NCBI RefSeq assembly: GCF_029916425.1
Contig: NZ_JAHAVQ010000011.1
Span: 17,630-81,629, forward strand
Reading direction: 5' to 3'
Source of the DNA: Liquorilactobacillus sicerae
GTDB taxonomy: Bacteria; Bacillota; Bacilli; Lactobacillales; Lactobacillaceae
DNA length: 64,000 nt
Shown here piece by piece: positions 16,355-25,194 of this stretch. Under the pieces are notes generated by a model that made no database searches, was not told where the DNA came from, and saw only the letters and a list, made by a program, of their open reading frames with translations. Positions within the stretch are counted from its first letter, which is position 1; the number at the start of each line of letters is the position of its first letter. Position numbers and translations under genes: made by a program.

Positions 16355-18172
16355 TTATTCAACTGTTACACTTTTAGCTAAGTTTCGTGGTTTGTCAACA
16401 TCATAACCTCGCTGTAAACTTGCATAATATGCTAATAATTGACAAGGGACAATTGCAACCAGCGGCGTCAACAATGGATGAACATCTGGTAAAATAATTT
16501 GATCACCAGCGACAGCTAAAGAATGACTGGCAATGTAGACAACCTTTGCTCCCCGAGCAATAACTTCTTGGGCATTGCTGCGAGTATGCTTGGCAGTGTT
16601 GGCATCAGTGATTACAGCAACAACTGGCGTCCCTTCTTCGATCAAAGCAATCGTCCCGTGTTTTAATTCGCCGGAGGCAAAACCTTCAGTCTGAATATAA
16701 GAAACTTCTTTTAATTTTAAAGCAGCTTCTTGAACTATATCATAGTCAATTGCTCTGCCAATGTAAAATGCATTGCGAGTTGTTTTTAAAACCTCCGCGG
16801 CAATTTTTTCAATTTCTTTTTTGCCATCAACTAAAGATTGCATTCCATTTGCGACAATTGTTAGTTCCTTTGCAACATCAAAACTCCGCGCTGTTTCAAA
16901 GCCCCGAAGTTCGCCTAAAGCTTTTGCCACCAAAGCTTCAACTGCAATTTGGGCAGTATAAGCCTTGGTTGATGCTACAGCAATTTCTGGGCCAGCGTAA
17001 AGTAATAGCGTGTATGTTGCTTCACGAGAAAGGGTAGAATTTTCAACATTTGTAATCGTTAAACTTGGATATCGATGTGCATTGATTTGAGTCAATACTT
17101 GGCGACTATCGGCCGTTTCACCACTTTGCGATAATAAAATGAAGAATGGTTTTTTCGATAACAATGGTGGATTGTAACCAAACTCAGAGGCTAAGTGGAC
17201 TTCGGTCGGAATTTGAGTAATTTTCTCAAACAATTCTTTACCAACTAAACCAGCATGATAACTAGTTCCAGCAGCCACGATGTAAATGCGATCTGCTTGA
17301 TGCAAGCCTTGTAATATCTTTGTGTTAATTTTAACTGAACCATCTTTGGCTACGTAATGTTCAATTAATTTACGCATAACAGCTGGCTGCTCATCGATTT
17401 CTTTTAACATATAGTATGGATAAGCACCTTTTTCAGCTGCTGAAGCATCAGTTGCTACATGAAACGGCTGACGTTCAATTTTATTTCCAGCAGCATCTTC
17501 AATTGCAATGCTGTCCGGTTTGACAACTACAATTTCACCATCTAGCAACTCAACAAAATCATGTGTGTAATTAAGCATCGCAACTGCATCGCTGCAAACA
17601 ACATTAAAACCATCAGCAACTCCAAGTAATAATGGACTCTTATTCTTAGCAACATACAAAGTATCCGGTTCTTGATTATCCATCAGCAGGAATGAATATG
17701 AAGAACTTTCATCAATCAAACTCAAAGTTTTTTTAAAAGCTGCTTTAGTTGTCAAACCAGTCTGAGCAAATTTAGCAACCAATTGCACAATAACCTCGGT
17801 GTCCGTTTCACTCTTGAATTCAACATCACTTAAGTATTCTGCTTTCAATTGAGCAAAATTGCCAATGACGCCATTATGAACAAGGTAATATCTTCCATCA
17901 GCCGAAACATGAGGATGAGCATTAGCCTTGCTTGGTTCCCCATGAGTTGCCCAACGCGTATGACCAATACCCGTTGATCCATGTATATCTGACGTAATTT
18001 CAGCTTCAAGATCACTGATCCGTCCCTTTTCTTTGACTAGATACTCCTTACCATCTTGAGCATTAACATAAATTCCAGCTGAATCGTACCCACGATACTC
18101 CAAACGTTTCAATCCAGTTAATAAAATTTGAACCGCATTTTGATTGCCAGTAACTCCAACTATTCCACACAT
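16355..18172 (-). CDS. glmS: glutamine--fructose-6-phosphate aminotransferase
   Basis: A 605-residue enzyme that makes glucosamine-6-phosphate, the entry to amino-sugar and peptidoglycan synthesis. It begins MCGIVGVTGN with the catalytic Cys2 of the class II glutaminase domain (about 1-220), followed by two SIS sugar-isomerase domains (about 285-420 and 455-590; AGTSYHAG, SQSGETADS, STKAYTAQ) and the conserved DKPRNLAKSVTVE end. The upstream region holds candidate NagR operators and no recognisable glmS ribozyme. Confidence 0.97.
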   Translation of the reverse strand: MCGIVGVTGNQNAVQILLTGLKRLEYRGYDSAGIYVNAQDGKEYLVKEKGRISDLEAEITSDIHGSTGIGHTRWATHGEPSKANAHPHVSADGRYYLVHNGVIGNFAQLKAEYLSDVEFKSETDTEVIVQLVAKFAQTGLTTKAAFKKTLSLIDESSSYSFLLMDNQEPDTLYVAKNKSPLLLGVADGFNVVCSDAVAMLNYTHDFVELLDGEIVVVKPDSIAIEDAAGNKIERQPFHVATDASAAEKGAYPYYMLKEIDEQPAVMRKLIEHYVAKDGSVKINTKILQGLHQADRIYIVAAGTSYHAGLVGKELFEKITQIPTEVHLASEFGYNPPLLSKKPFFILLSQSGETADSRQVLTQINAHRYPSLTITNVENSTLSREATYTLLLYAGPEIAVASTKAYTAQIAVEALVAKALGELRGFETARSFDVAKELTIVANGMQSLVDGKKEIEKIAAEVLKTTRNAFYIGRAIDYDIVQEAALKLKEVSYIQTEGFASGELKHGTIALIEEGTPVVAVITDANTAKHTRSNAQEVIARGAKVVYIASHSLAVAGDQIILPDVHPLLTPLVAIVPCQLLAYYASLQRGYDVDKPRNLAKSVTVE

Positions 18173-18477
18173 AAAGCCAATACCAACCTTTCAAAATTAT
18201 TGCCATTTTAAAGTTATTTCATGATTGGTCTATATCAAAATTCTGTTTTAATTAGACTTCTATTGTAATATAGTCCTTTGTTATAAGCGTGTCAACACTT
18301 TATTACAAAATTATTTCACAAATTGGTATATGCTAAGATATTGAGCACTGGCTTTAACTATACCAATCATGAGTTGGTTTAAAGGTTAAGTTAGGCAAGA
18401 TTAAATTTAAAAATTATCATTTTGAAATCCATTCTATGCTAAAATTAAAGTAAACAATTAAAACTTGAGGGGTAGTC
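18173..18477 (-). promoter_or_regulatory. glmS upstream region with NagR-like operator candidates
   Basis: A 305-base gap without genes between glmS and the divergent GT8 gene. It contains three related elements: ATTGGTCTATATCAA (18224-18239), ATTGGTATATGCTAA (18322-18336) and, on the other strand, ATTGGTATAGTT (18367 down to 18356). They resemble the ATTGGTATAGACAA-like boxes bound by GntR-family NagR/YvoA, which represses amino-sugar genes in Firmicutes. The last two also form an inverted pair about 20 bases apart. A NagR gene is not in this window. Confidence 0.42.
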
Positions 18478-19302
18478 ATGGAAACAATTAATTTACTTTT
18501 TTCAATTGATGATCGATTCGCTAAACAGCTGAAAACACTTCTATTTTCGATTAAATTAAATACCCCAAATAAAGAATTCCATATTTTCATTTTGCAAAAA
18601 AAAATGCACCAACAAAATAAAAATGAAATTCAAAAATTTTGTAATTTTTTAGACATCAAGTGCAATTGGCTAGTGATCAAAAAAGAAAAATTCCACCATG
18701 CACCAAAAACAAAGCGTTATCCAGAAGCAATCTACTATCGTTTGTTAGCTCAAAATTACTTACCCAAAGAAATTGAAAAGATAATTTATTTGGATGCCGA
18801 TATTTTATGTATTAATGATCTAAGCAAATTATTTCAGCTTGATATTGATGATTATCTTTATGCTGCTGCGAGTCATTCCCAATTAACCAATTTTACCAAT
18901 GTTGTTAACAAGGTTCGTTTGAAGATGTATGAAGCAGAGGAATATTACAATTCAGGGGTATTACTGATCAATGTTCCTAAAGCCCGCCAAGAAATCAAAT
19001 CTAATGAACTAGAAAAATTTGTTGAAAAGAATAGTGCGGCTTTGTTATTGCCAGATCAAGACATTTTAAATTCTTTATATGCGAGTGAAATTTATTCACT
19101 TCCTGATCAAGTTTATAATTATGATGCCAGAAAATCACTGATTTATGAAATGATCAGTTCAGGAGTTTGGGATCTCGACTGGGTAATTAAACATACCGTT
19201 TTTTTGCATTTTTGTGGTCGTGACAAACCCTGGAAAAAAGATTATCGTTCTAAATTTGCCCTGTTATACAAACACTATGCACATTTGGCTGCCCAAATTT
19301 AG
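18478..19302 (+). CDS. glycosyltransferase family 8 protein
   Basis: A 274-residue GT8-type enzyme. The N-terminus METINLLFSIDDRFAKQL is the UDP-binding strand, and YLDADIL (104-110) contains the metal-binding D-x-D (Asp106, Asp108). AEEYYNSGVLLIN and DQDILNSLY are the standard downstream motifs, and HFCGRDKPWK near the C-terminus completes the family. GT8 enzymes in lactic acid bacteria decorate surface polymers or glycoproteins; the acceptor is unknown. GAGGGG lies just before the start. Its stop overlaps the converging membrane-protein gene by four bases. Confidence 0.9.
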   Translation: METINLLFSIDDRFAKQLKTLLFSIKLNTPNKEFHIFILQKKMHQQNKNEIQKFCNFLDIKCNWLVIKKEKFHHAPKTKRYPEAIYYRLLAQNYLPKEIEKIIYLDADILCINDLSKLFQLDIDDYLYAAASHSQLTNFTNVVNKVRLKMYEAEEYYNSGVLLINVPKARQEIKSNELEKFVEKNSAALLLPDQDILNSLYASEIYSLPDQVYNYDARKSLIYEMISSGVWDLDWVIKHTVFLHFCGRDKPWKKDYRSKFALLYKHYAHLAAQI

Positions 19303-20477
19303 CTTTTGTGACTAAATACTCTAACTTGCAATGAATTATCATTAGTTGTCCCAGTTAATTGTTGCAGCTGCTGTAGCAATAGAATCAGCCAGCCAAAAAC
19401 TAAAATAAAATCAATCAGTTCGTAAGCTGTTAGCGATAAATAACCGACTACTTGAAAGAGGATAGTACTAATAACTAATATTCCAGCAGTTATGTAGGAA
19501 AGTTGACGAAAACGCTTGGGACTTTCAGGCAATAGAAAGTTAACTGAGAGAACAATAATAATCAACACTCGAATCATTAGAGTAGCTGCATCTGTATGTA
19601 GTCGATGCAATAGGCCAGCATCATTAGCAAAAACTCCGACCCCCCCCAAACTGATAGCAAATAATATCAAGAGGATCCGCAAAGCCAATAGACGATAGTC
19701 ATGAGGGTACTTTTCTTTTAAAGAGGAAAATAAGAAATCCGTCAGGGCCAAAAACAATAAACTTGAAACAATTAAGGTCAAATTAAATTGCCAACTGTTA
19801 CTAGCATAATTCGTTCCCAAATAACTTATATTATATAACCACCAGCGCTTATTACTATTAGTGACCATTGAAACCAAAGCACCACTAATAATTACCGTAA
19901 TCAATAACTTAAAAATTGAATCCGGGGAAAGCGTCTCAACTGCATAAAACATGGCAAAGTTCGTTACAATATTAAATAAAAGAAAAATAAATGAAGCTGT
20001 CCAAAGGTCAAAGGAAGTACCCTTAAAAATCATTCCTAATAACCAAAAAAAAGCCAATAAGGCCAGTCCCAAAATAACTGCAAATGAAATGTTAATGGTT
20101 AACAAACTCCGCCAATAAAGCTTTTTTCCTAACCATTGTTGAATTTGCTGGTGATTCTTCAAATAAAGTATACAAAATAGCAAAGAACCACAGCTTGTTC
20201 CAGCGATGATCGTCCAACTTGCGATTGAGTCAATTCCTGACAAAGCGATTAGGTATTCATGCCTACTATAAAAATAGCTACAAAACACCAAAGACATGAT
20301 TAATGAAGGTAATAAAAACCACCGCCAAGTTGAACTATCAGTAAAAAAGTATTTTCGAATAACTGCTAAATTGGTTGGATGATTAGGGCTAAAATCGATT
20401 TTTAATTGTGTCCCATCTTTTAAGTTGAGTTCCTTTAATTTTTCTTGATCAATAACTAATTTCCCCTGGTTCTTCAA
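19299..20477 (-). CDS. membrane protein with AbrB-like N-terminal segment (DUF998-like)
   Basis: A 392-residue protein. Residues 1-33 (GKLVIDQEKLKELNLKDGTQLKIDF) look like half of an AbrB/MazE swapped-hairpin DNA-binding fold, where the dipeptide LKDGTQL is typical. Residues 45-380 hold about ten membrane helices. The segment GGVGVFANDAGLLHRLHTDAA resembles the helix-loop of DUF998 proteins (GxFP.D....HxxHA). A membrane protein led by such a motif may be a membrane-tethered regulator, but nothing here proves DNA binding. No signal peptide. Confidence 0.55.
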   Translation of the reverse strand: MKNQGKLVIDQEKLKELNLKDGTQLKIDFSPNHPTNLAVIRKYFFTDSSTWRWFLLPSLIMSLVFCSYFYSRHEYLIALSGIDSIASWTIIAGTSCGSLLFCILYLKNHQQIQQWLGKKLYWRSLLTINISFAVILGLALLAFFWLLGMIFKGTSFDLWTASFIFLLFNIVTNFAMFYAVETLSPDSIFKLLITVIISGALVSMVTNSNKRWWLYNISYLGTNYASNSWQFNLTLIVSSLLFLALTDFLFSSLKEKYPHDYRLLALRILLILFAISLGGVGVFANDAGLLHRLHTDAATLMIRVLIIIVLSVNFLLPESPKRFRQLSYITAGILVISTILFQVVGYLSLTAYELIDFILVFGWLILLLQQLQQLTGTTNDNSLQVRVFSHKS

Positions 20478-20506
20478 CTAATCTACCCTTCTTTCCAACT
20501 TAAAAA

Positions 20507-21676
20507 TCACTTTTTCAAATATTTATCCTTACTAAAATCTGTTTCTTCATAATAACCACTTTCCCCAAAAAATCGATTATAGCGTCGCTTAAAACGCCGA
20601 AACAAATAAATCACCATCACTTTTAACAAACAATAAAATGGGATGCCGAAAATCACTCCAACGATCCCTAAAAGATCACCCATTACTAACAAAACCAACA
20701 AAACAGTTACCGGGTGAAGCTGAAGATTATCGCCCATGACACGTGGAACAATAAACTGACCATGTAAAAATTGAACCACAAACCAAGCAATAGCAAATTT
20801 AATAGCCATCCAAGTCGACATCTGAAATGCAATAATAATTCCTGGTAAAAATGCAATAAATGAACCTACATAAGGGATAATGCTAAAAATACCAGCTGCT
20901 AAAGCGACAATGCCAGAATAATTTAAACCAATCAATAAAAACGTTGGAAAATACATAATACCTAAAATCAAAGAGGCAACAATTTGCCCCTTTAAATAAC
21001 CACCAATTTGTTGATCAGCTATTTTACCAATCTCTTGAAAATCATCACGGAAAATTGGGGGCATCAGACTTTTAATATATTTAAAAAAATGTTCCTTATC
21101 CTTTAATAGGAAAAATGCAATAATTGGACCGGTAAAAACCGTAATCAAAATTGTCGAAATCGTTGAAAAGAAGCTGCTAAAGCTATTAATTCCTTGTTGC
21201 AAATATTGTTCAATGTAGCTATTGATCTTTGAGCCGGAAATGTCAATTGAATCAATCGATTGGCTGATTTCTTTTGAGAAAGGCAGGCTTGATATAAAAG
21301 CTTCTCCTTTCTTTTGAAACTCACTAATCATTTTGGGAAACTGTCGTAAAAGATCTTCCATCTGGTTTTGAACCATGAGGACAATTTCAACTCCTAATAG
21401 AGCCAATACGCCTAATAGCACACAATAAATAACTGTTACAGTCCATTTACGTGTTAAGTGTTTTCCCAATCGATCGACCAATGGATTTAATAAATAATAT
21501 AAGACAATTCCCAAGATTAACGGAGGAAGCAAATCACTTAAAATTACCATTATTGGATCAAAAATAAATTTTACTTTGTAAAAAATCCAGATGACAATTC
21601 CTGCCATTGCCATCAGCAATAAAGTATACAATGAATCATTAGCACCTAGGAACTTGATCCATTTACTAACTTTCAC
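20507..21676 (-). CDS. AI-2E family transporter (PerM/TqsA-like)
   Basis: A 389-residue membrane protein with about eight helices: two or three at the N-terminus, a long amphipathic region (about 80-170), then the conserved block GGYLKGQIVASLILGIMYFP and the C-terminal FGIPFYCLLKVM. Members export autoinducer-2 or act as Na+/H+ antiporters; the substrate cannot be read from sequence. GTG 21676 is chosen because AGGAGG lies nine bases upstream. It forms a pair with the 63-residue membrane protein directly upstream. Confidence 0.86.
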   Translation of the reverse strand: MKVSKWIKFLGANDSLYTLLLMAMAGIVIWIFYKVKFIFDPIMVILSDLLPPLILGIVLYYLLNPLVDRLGKHLTRKWTVTVIYCVLLGVLALLGVEIVLMVQNQMEDLLRQFPKMISEFQKKGEAFISSLPFSKEISQSIDSIDISGSKINSYIEQYLQQGINSFSSFFSTISTILITVFTGPIIAFFLLKDKEHFFKYIKSLMPPIFRDDFQEIGKIADQQIGGYLKGQIVASLILGIMYFPTFLLIGLNYSGIVALAAGIFSIIPYVGSFIAFLPGIIIAFQMSTWMAIKFAIAWFVVQFLHGQFIVPRVMGDNLQLHPVTVLLVLLVMGDLLGIVGVIFGIPFYCLLKVMVIYLFRRFKRRYNRFFGESGYYEETDFSKDKYLKK

Positions 21677-21705
21677 GAGAGTCTTCCTCCTGTCCAAATA
21701 ATAAA

Positions 21706-21897
21706 TTATTTATGATCATCAGTAAAAGTTGAAATCAATAAAATGATCGTCATAATAAATGCGAACCCAAAGCAAGCAATATCTCCGAAAATTACCATTT
21801 GTAGCGGAAAACCCCAAGAAAGTCCTAAAAAAATAACCACCATCAAGCTTAACGCAATGATAATCAAAATCGCATATAGTTTCTGAATTGCAGACAA
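21706..21897 (-). CDS. small two-helix membrane protein
   Basis: A 63-residue hydrophobic protein with two membrane segments (about 8-28 and 33-56) and a short charged tail TFTDDHK. The start is TTG 21897, eight bases after GGAGG; no ATG is available. It is 29 bases upstream of the AI-2E-family gene and probably in the same transcript, so it may be an accessory subunit, though this is only positional. No family recognised. Confidence 0.6.
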   Translation of the reverse strand: MSAIQKLYAILIIIALSLMVVIFLGLSWGFPLQMVIFGDIACFGFAFIMTIILLISTFTDDHK

Positions 21898-21995
21898 ATT
21901 AAGTTCCTCCGATTTACAAGTTAATTTAATTGTCTACTAAATCTTATTTTTTTGCAAGGTATCACTGTTGATAAAGTCAATTGGAATCGTTTGCT

Positions 21996-22607
21996 TTAAT
22001 TATCCTTTGGCGGCGAATTAGGCGGAAAAATAATTAAACTAATCTCAAACCAAGCAATCGCCAGCAAAACTCCACCAAGAATATCGGAGAAATAATGCGC
22101 CTGTAAATATAGGCGCGATAAAATGACCAAGAAAACCATTAGAATTGCTAATAACTCAAATAGTCTGTAAAGTCTTACTCGACTATGCTCCAGCCAGTAA
22201 ACCATCATTAACGTTGCAAGCGTAATTTCAAAAGTATGGGCACTTGGAAAACTATAACCAGCGACTGTTTTTAAAGGATCAACAGGACGTGATCTCTGAA
22301 ATATCAACTTGATTATTTCCATGAAAACATAGCCTCCAATGACTGTCCAGCAAAAAGATTTAAAAGGATAAAAATCATCTTTTCTTAAAATACAAAAAAA
22401 TCCCCAACTATAAATAATTACCAAGATTGGGTTAAAAATCTTAGCAATTATAATAAAAAAAACCGACAATTGACTATTGACCATATTTCTGAAAAAGTTA
22501 CTGATAATTAAATCATTCTGAATAATCAGTAATTGTCGATCACTGATCAATGCGCCTAGGATAATAAAAGCCATTGTTGCAATAATTACGATAACTAATC
22601 TTTTCAT
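21996..22607 (-). CDS. PAP2 (type 2 phosphatidic acid phosphatase) family membrane protein
   Basis: A 203-residue protein with six predicted helices and all three PAP2 motifs: K100xxxxxxRP (KLIFQRSRP), SFPSAH (119-124) and SR-x5-H-x3-D (SRLYLQAHYFSD, 164-175). Such enzymes dephosphorylate lipid phosphates, including undecaprenyl pyrophosphate recycling in Gram-positives, at the outer membrane face. The precise substrate is not determined. Confidence 0.9.
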   Translation of the reverse strand: MKRLVIVIIATMAFIILGALISDRQLLIIQNDLIISNFFRNMVNSQLSVFFIIIAKIFNPILVIIYSWGFFCILRKDDFYPFKSFCWTVIGGYVFMEIIKLIFQRSRPVDPLKTVAGYSFPSAHTFEITLATLMMVYWLEHSRVRLYRLFELLAILMVFLVILSRLYLQAHYFSDILGGVLLAIAWFEISLIIFPPNSPPKDN

Positions 22608-22628
22608 TATGTCGCTTTAAAAAAGAAG

Positions 22629-22655
22629 ACTGGGAAAATTTTCCTCAGCCTTACA
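22629..22655 (-). terminator. terminator of the ABC exporter operon
   Basis: On the minus strand AGGCTGAGGAAAATTTTCCC pairs with itself through G-U pairs and is followed by TTCTTTTTT. It lies between the ABC permease stop and the PAP2 start. Confidence 0.55.
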
Positions 22656-22713
22656 AACCTTTCATAAAATATAATTATCAATCATTTATTTTGAGATGAT
22701 ATTTTAACAATTT

Positions 22714-23487
22714 TTAAACATTCCGTCGCTGAAAGACAAAATAACCTAATGCTAAAAAGATTACTAGATAGACTAAGTTTCCGATGACCATTTGTTGAGT
22801 TGAAAGCAAGGTCACGGTTTTAGCAGTCGGTTCCAATAACTGTGTTGATAAGTTCATCATGTTGAATGGGTTCCATTTCAACCATTCCCACTTACTCATC
22901 AGTAAGAACATAACGCTTGAAATTAAATTAGTAGCAAAATAGCCGACAATTCCGACCGTGATTGCAGCCCCATTGCTCTTGAAAATATTAGCTAAGAGAA
23001 ATACCAAGCTCAGTAGAAGCCAGAGTGTCATAAAGCTTCCTAAAAAACCTAAGAACATAATCTTCAGATACGACATATGGTTAGCATAAATTGCCGTAAA
23101 TTTAAAAGTTGAATTAAATAAAGTAACTTTTAAAAGTAAAGAAATCACGAAAGTCATAATATAATAGTATAACGAGTACAAAAAAACCGTTAACCATTTA
23201 CTAATTAAAATCTGTCCTCGATAATAACGTCGGTATAATAGCTCTTTAATTGTACCATGTTGAAATTCCATGGCAATAATTGAAGCAGCCGCAGCAATCA
23301 AAACAAACAAACTCCACATCAATCCACCAAATCCATCTAGAACAGCAGATGCAGGATCAAATAAATCTGATTTGCTTTTGACCAAGATAGCTGTGCCAAT
23401 CATAATAACTAACTGGATCACTGTTAAAATCAAAGTACTTCTTTTATGAAGCAACTTATAAATCTCCTGTTTAACTAATGTAATCAT
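22714..23487 (-). CDS. ABC-2 type transporter permease
   Basis: A 257-residue protein with six membrane helices in the BcrB/ABC-2 layout: an amphipathic N-terminus (LVKQEIYKLLHKRSTL), then helices, and EFQHGTIKELLYRRY, the hallmark cytoplasmic loop after helix 2. It pairs with the ATPase three bases upstream. Such small exporters move antimicrobial peptides, lantibiotics or lipids; no bacteriocin gene is adjacent. ATG 23487 has AAAGGAG eight bases upstream. Confidence 0.87.
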   Translation of the reverse strand: MITLVKQEIYKLLHKRSTLILTVIQLVIMIGTAILVKSKSDLFDPASAVLDGFGGLMWSLFVLIAAAASIIAMEFQHGTIKELLYRRYYRGQILISKWLTVFLYSLYYYIMTFVISLLLKVTLFNSTFKFTAIYANHMSYLKIMFLGFLGSFMTLWLLLSLVFLLANIFKSNGAAITVGIVGYFATNLISSVMFLLMSKWEWLKWNPFNMMNLSTQLLEPTAKTVTLLSTQQMVIGNLVYLVIFLALGYFVFQRRNV

Positions 23488-23492
23488 CAAAT

Positions 23493-24416
23493 TTACTCCT
23501 TTACTTGTGAATCTTGTTCATGTTTGCCTAAAATATTCAACAGTGATGTTTCCAAATCGTTTTGCTGATGCGCTACATCAACCAAATTGATTTGCTGAGC
23601 ACTCAGAATTTGAACTAATTTAGCCAACTGATTGGGTTCACTTTGTTCAATTTTCAGTTGATCTTTAATTACTTCCAGGTGGTAACCAGCGACTTGTAAG
23701 GCCTCAGCTGCTTTGATATTGTCATCGGTTTTTAAAAGAATGAATTTTTGATCAGCAGTTGCCAAATCAGCCATTTTGGCTTGTTTGATAATTTTTCCTT
23801 GATCGATTACTATTACTTCATCAACAATTTTTTCTAATTCGCTCAAAATATGACTCGAAACCAAAAAACTAGTGCCTTTTTTAGCCTGCGAAATAATCAA
23901 ATCACGTAAATCTTTAGTTGCTTGTGGATCTAATCCATTCATTGGTTCATCCAAAATCACTAATTGTGGATCATTCAGCAGAGCTAGTGCAATTCCCAAC
24001 TTTTGTTTCATTCCTAATGAGTAGTTCTTAGCTTTTTGATTAATGTAACTATCAATTTTTAATGTTTCAATGATCTGTTGAATTCGTGATTGCTTTTGGG
24101 GGCCATCATTTGCAAAAAGCTCCAAATGTTGATAACCAGTCAAAAATGGATACAACCCTGGATACTCGATCAAAGCTCCAACTTTGTCTAACACTCGATG
24201 GCTAGTCATAGTTACCGGCTGGCCTTGAATCACAACTTGACCACTTTCCCATGAAAACAAACCTAAAACAGCTTTCATAATCGTTGTTTTTCCTGCGCCA
24301 TTTGGTCCTACTAAACCAACTACTTCTCCGGGTTGTACATTGAAAGAAACATCTTTGAGTACATGCTTTTTCCCAAAAGATTTATTCAAATTGGTAACAG
24401 TTAAAATATCTCCCAT
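23493..24416 (-). CDS. ABC transporter ATP-binding protein (BcrA-like)
   Basis: A 307-residue ATPase. Walker A GPNGAGKTT (about 37-45), signature YSLGMKQKL, Walker B LVILDEP and the switch histidine in VSSHILSE are intact. The C-terminal extension (about 215-300) of mixed alpha/beta type is usual in BcrA/DrrA-like exporters. Operon with the permease that follows. Confidence 0.92.
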   Translation of the reverse strand: MGDILTVTNLNKSFGKKHVLKDVSFNVQPGEVVGLVGPNGAGKTTIMKAVLGLFSWESGQVVIQGQPVTMTSHRVLDKVGALIEYPGLYPFLTGYQHLELFANDGPQKQSRIQQIIETLKIDSYINQKAKNYSLGMKQKLGIALALLNDPQLVILDEPMNGLDPQATKDLRDLIISQAKKGTSFLVSSHILSELEKIVDEVIVIDQGKIIKQAKMADLATADQKFILLKTDDNIKAAEALQVAGYHLEVIKDQLKIEQSEPNQLAKLVQILSAQQINLVDVAHQQNDLETSLLNILGKHEQDSQVKE

Positions 24417-24630
24417 ATTTAATAAACTCCTTTAAAATTACCTGACTACTTAAATAAGTTTAGCAGCATCTAAACAGTTTAAGTACAGTCTACCATGAAA
24501 TTTAAAAAAACCCTAACAAAGCCGAATCCAGTTCAAAGGAGAACTAGCTATTTAAAGACCTTGCTTTGTAAAAGTTACTTTAATTAATATTATTGCTTAT
24601 GCTGAATCTTTCATAAGCCGACAGTTAGCT

Positions 24631-25050
24631 CTAAATGTTTTCGATTTTAAAATCAAATAGAATTTCTGGATCTAATGATGAATGGACCGTACAGTATTTA
24701 ATCACCGAGTTGATAAAAGTTCTTTCTTTCTTAGGATCTAAAGCTGTTCGCAAATAAAAATGGACGTTGATTGCTGCAACTTTGGAAGTCTTATCAGCAA
24801 ATCGTTTAACTTTTCCAGTCGTGATGATTTCAAACTTCTCTAGCTTGATTTCTGGATGATTCTTGGCGATGCTTTCAGCTGTAATTGCCAAACAACTATT
24901 GAGTGCCATTAACAAATATTGAACTGGATTTGGTGCAGCTGCTGTTCCCCCAGCTCGCACCGGTTCATCTGCTAAAAGCGTATACTCTCCAGTTTGGGAA
25001 CGAACCTGATAACCAATCTGTTTTAGTATGGATTTCACTTCATAAGCCAT
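24631..25050 (-). CDS. OsmC family protein
   Basis: A 139-residue OsmC/Ohr-fold protein. The block GGTAAAPNPVQYLLMALNSCLAITAE places the C-terminal peroxidatic cysteine at the start of the central helix, and CTVHSSLDPE supplies the second cysteine. These proteins reduce organic hydroperoxides or act on unknown thiol substrates. ATG 25050 gives MAYEVKS; AAAGGAAG lies upstream. A 214-base gap before it (24417-24630 on the other side) holds only a weak hairpin. Confidence 0.83.
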   Translation of the reverse strand: MAYEVKSILKQIGYQVRSQTGEYTLLADEPVRAGGTAAAPNPVQYLLMALNSCLAITAESIAKNHPEIKLEKFEIITTGKVKRFADKTSKVAAINVHFYLRTALDPKKERTFINSVIKYCTVHSSLDPEILFDFKIENI

Positions 25051-25115
25051 AAACAATTCTTCCTTTCTAAATTATTGCTATTTGCAAACTATTACTAATA
25101 TTAAAATTGCAACTA

Positions 25116-25155
25116 ACAACAAAGCTGTTTCAAAAGCAAAATAGCTTTGTTTCAC
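25116..25155 (-). terminator. hairpin downstream of the alcohol dehydrogenase-like gene
   Basis: ACAAAGCT and AGCTTTGT bracket a 16-base loop; a short T-rich run follows on the minus strand. It falls between the oxidoreductase stop and the OsmC start. Confidence 0.45.
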
Positions 25156-25194
25156 ATTAATCTAATGAATTATTAGCTGCTGCTTTCATTTTGA

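Noticed and set aside
18173..18300. Possible glmS ribozyme upstream of glmS
   Set aside because: The region is AT-rich and lacks the conserved ribozyme core and P2.1/P2.2 pairing; operator-like boxes explain it better.
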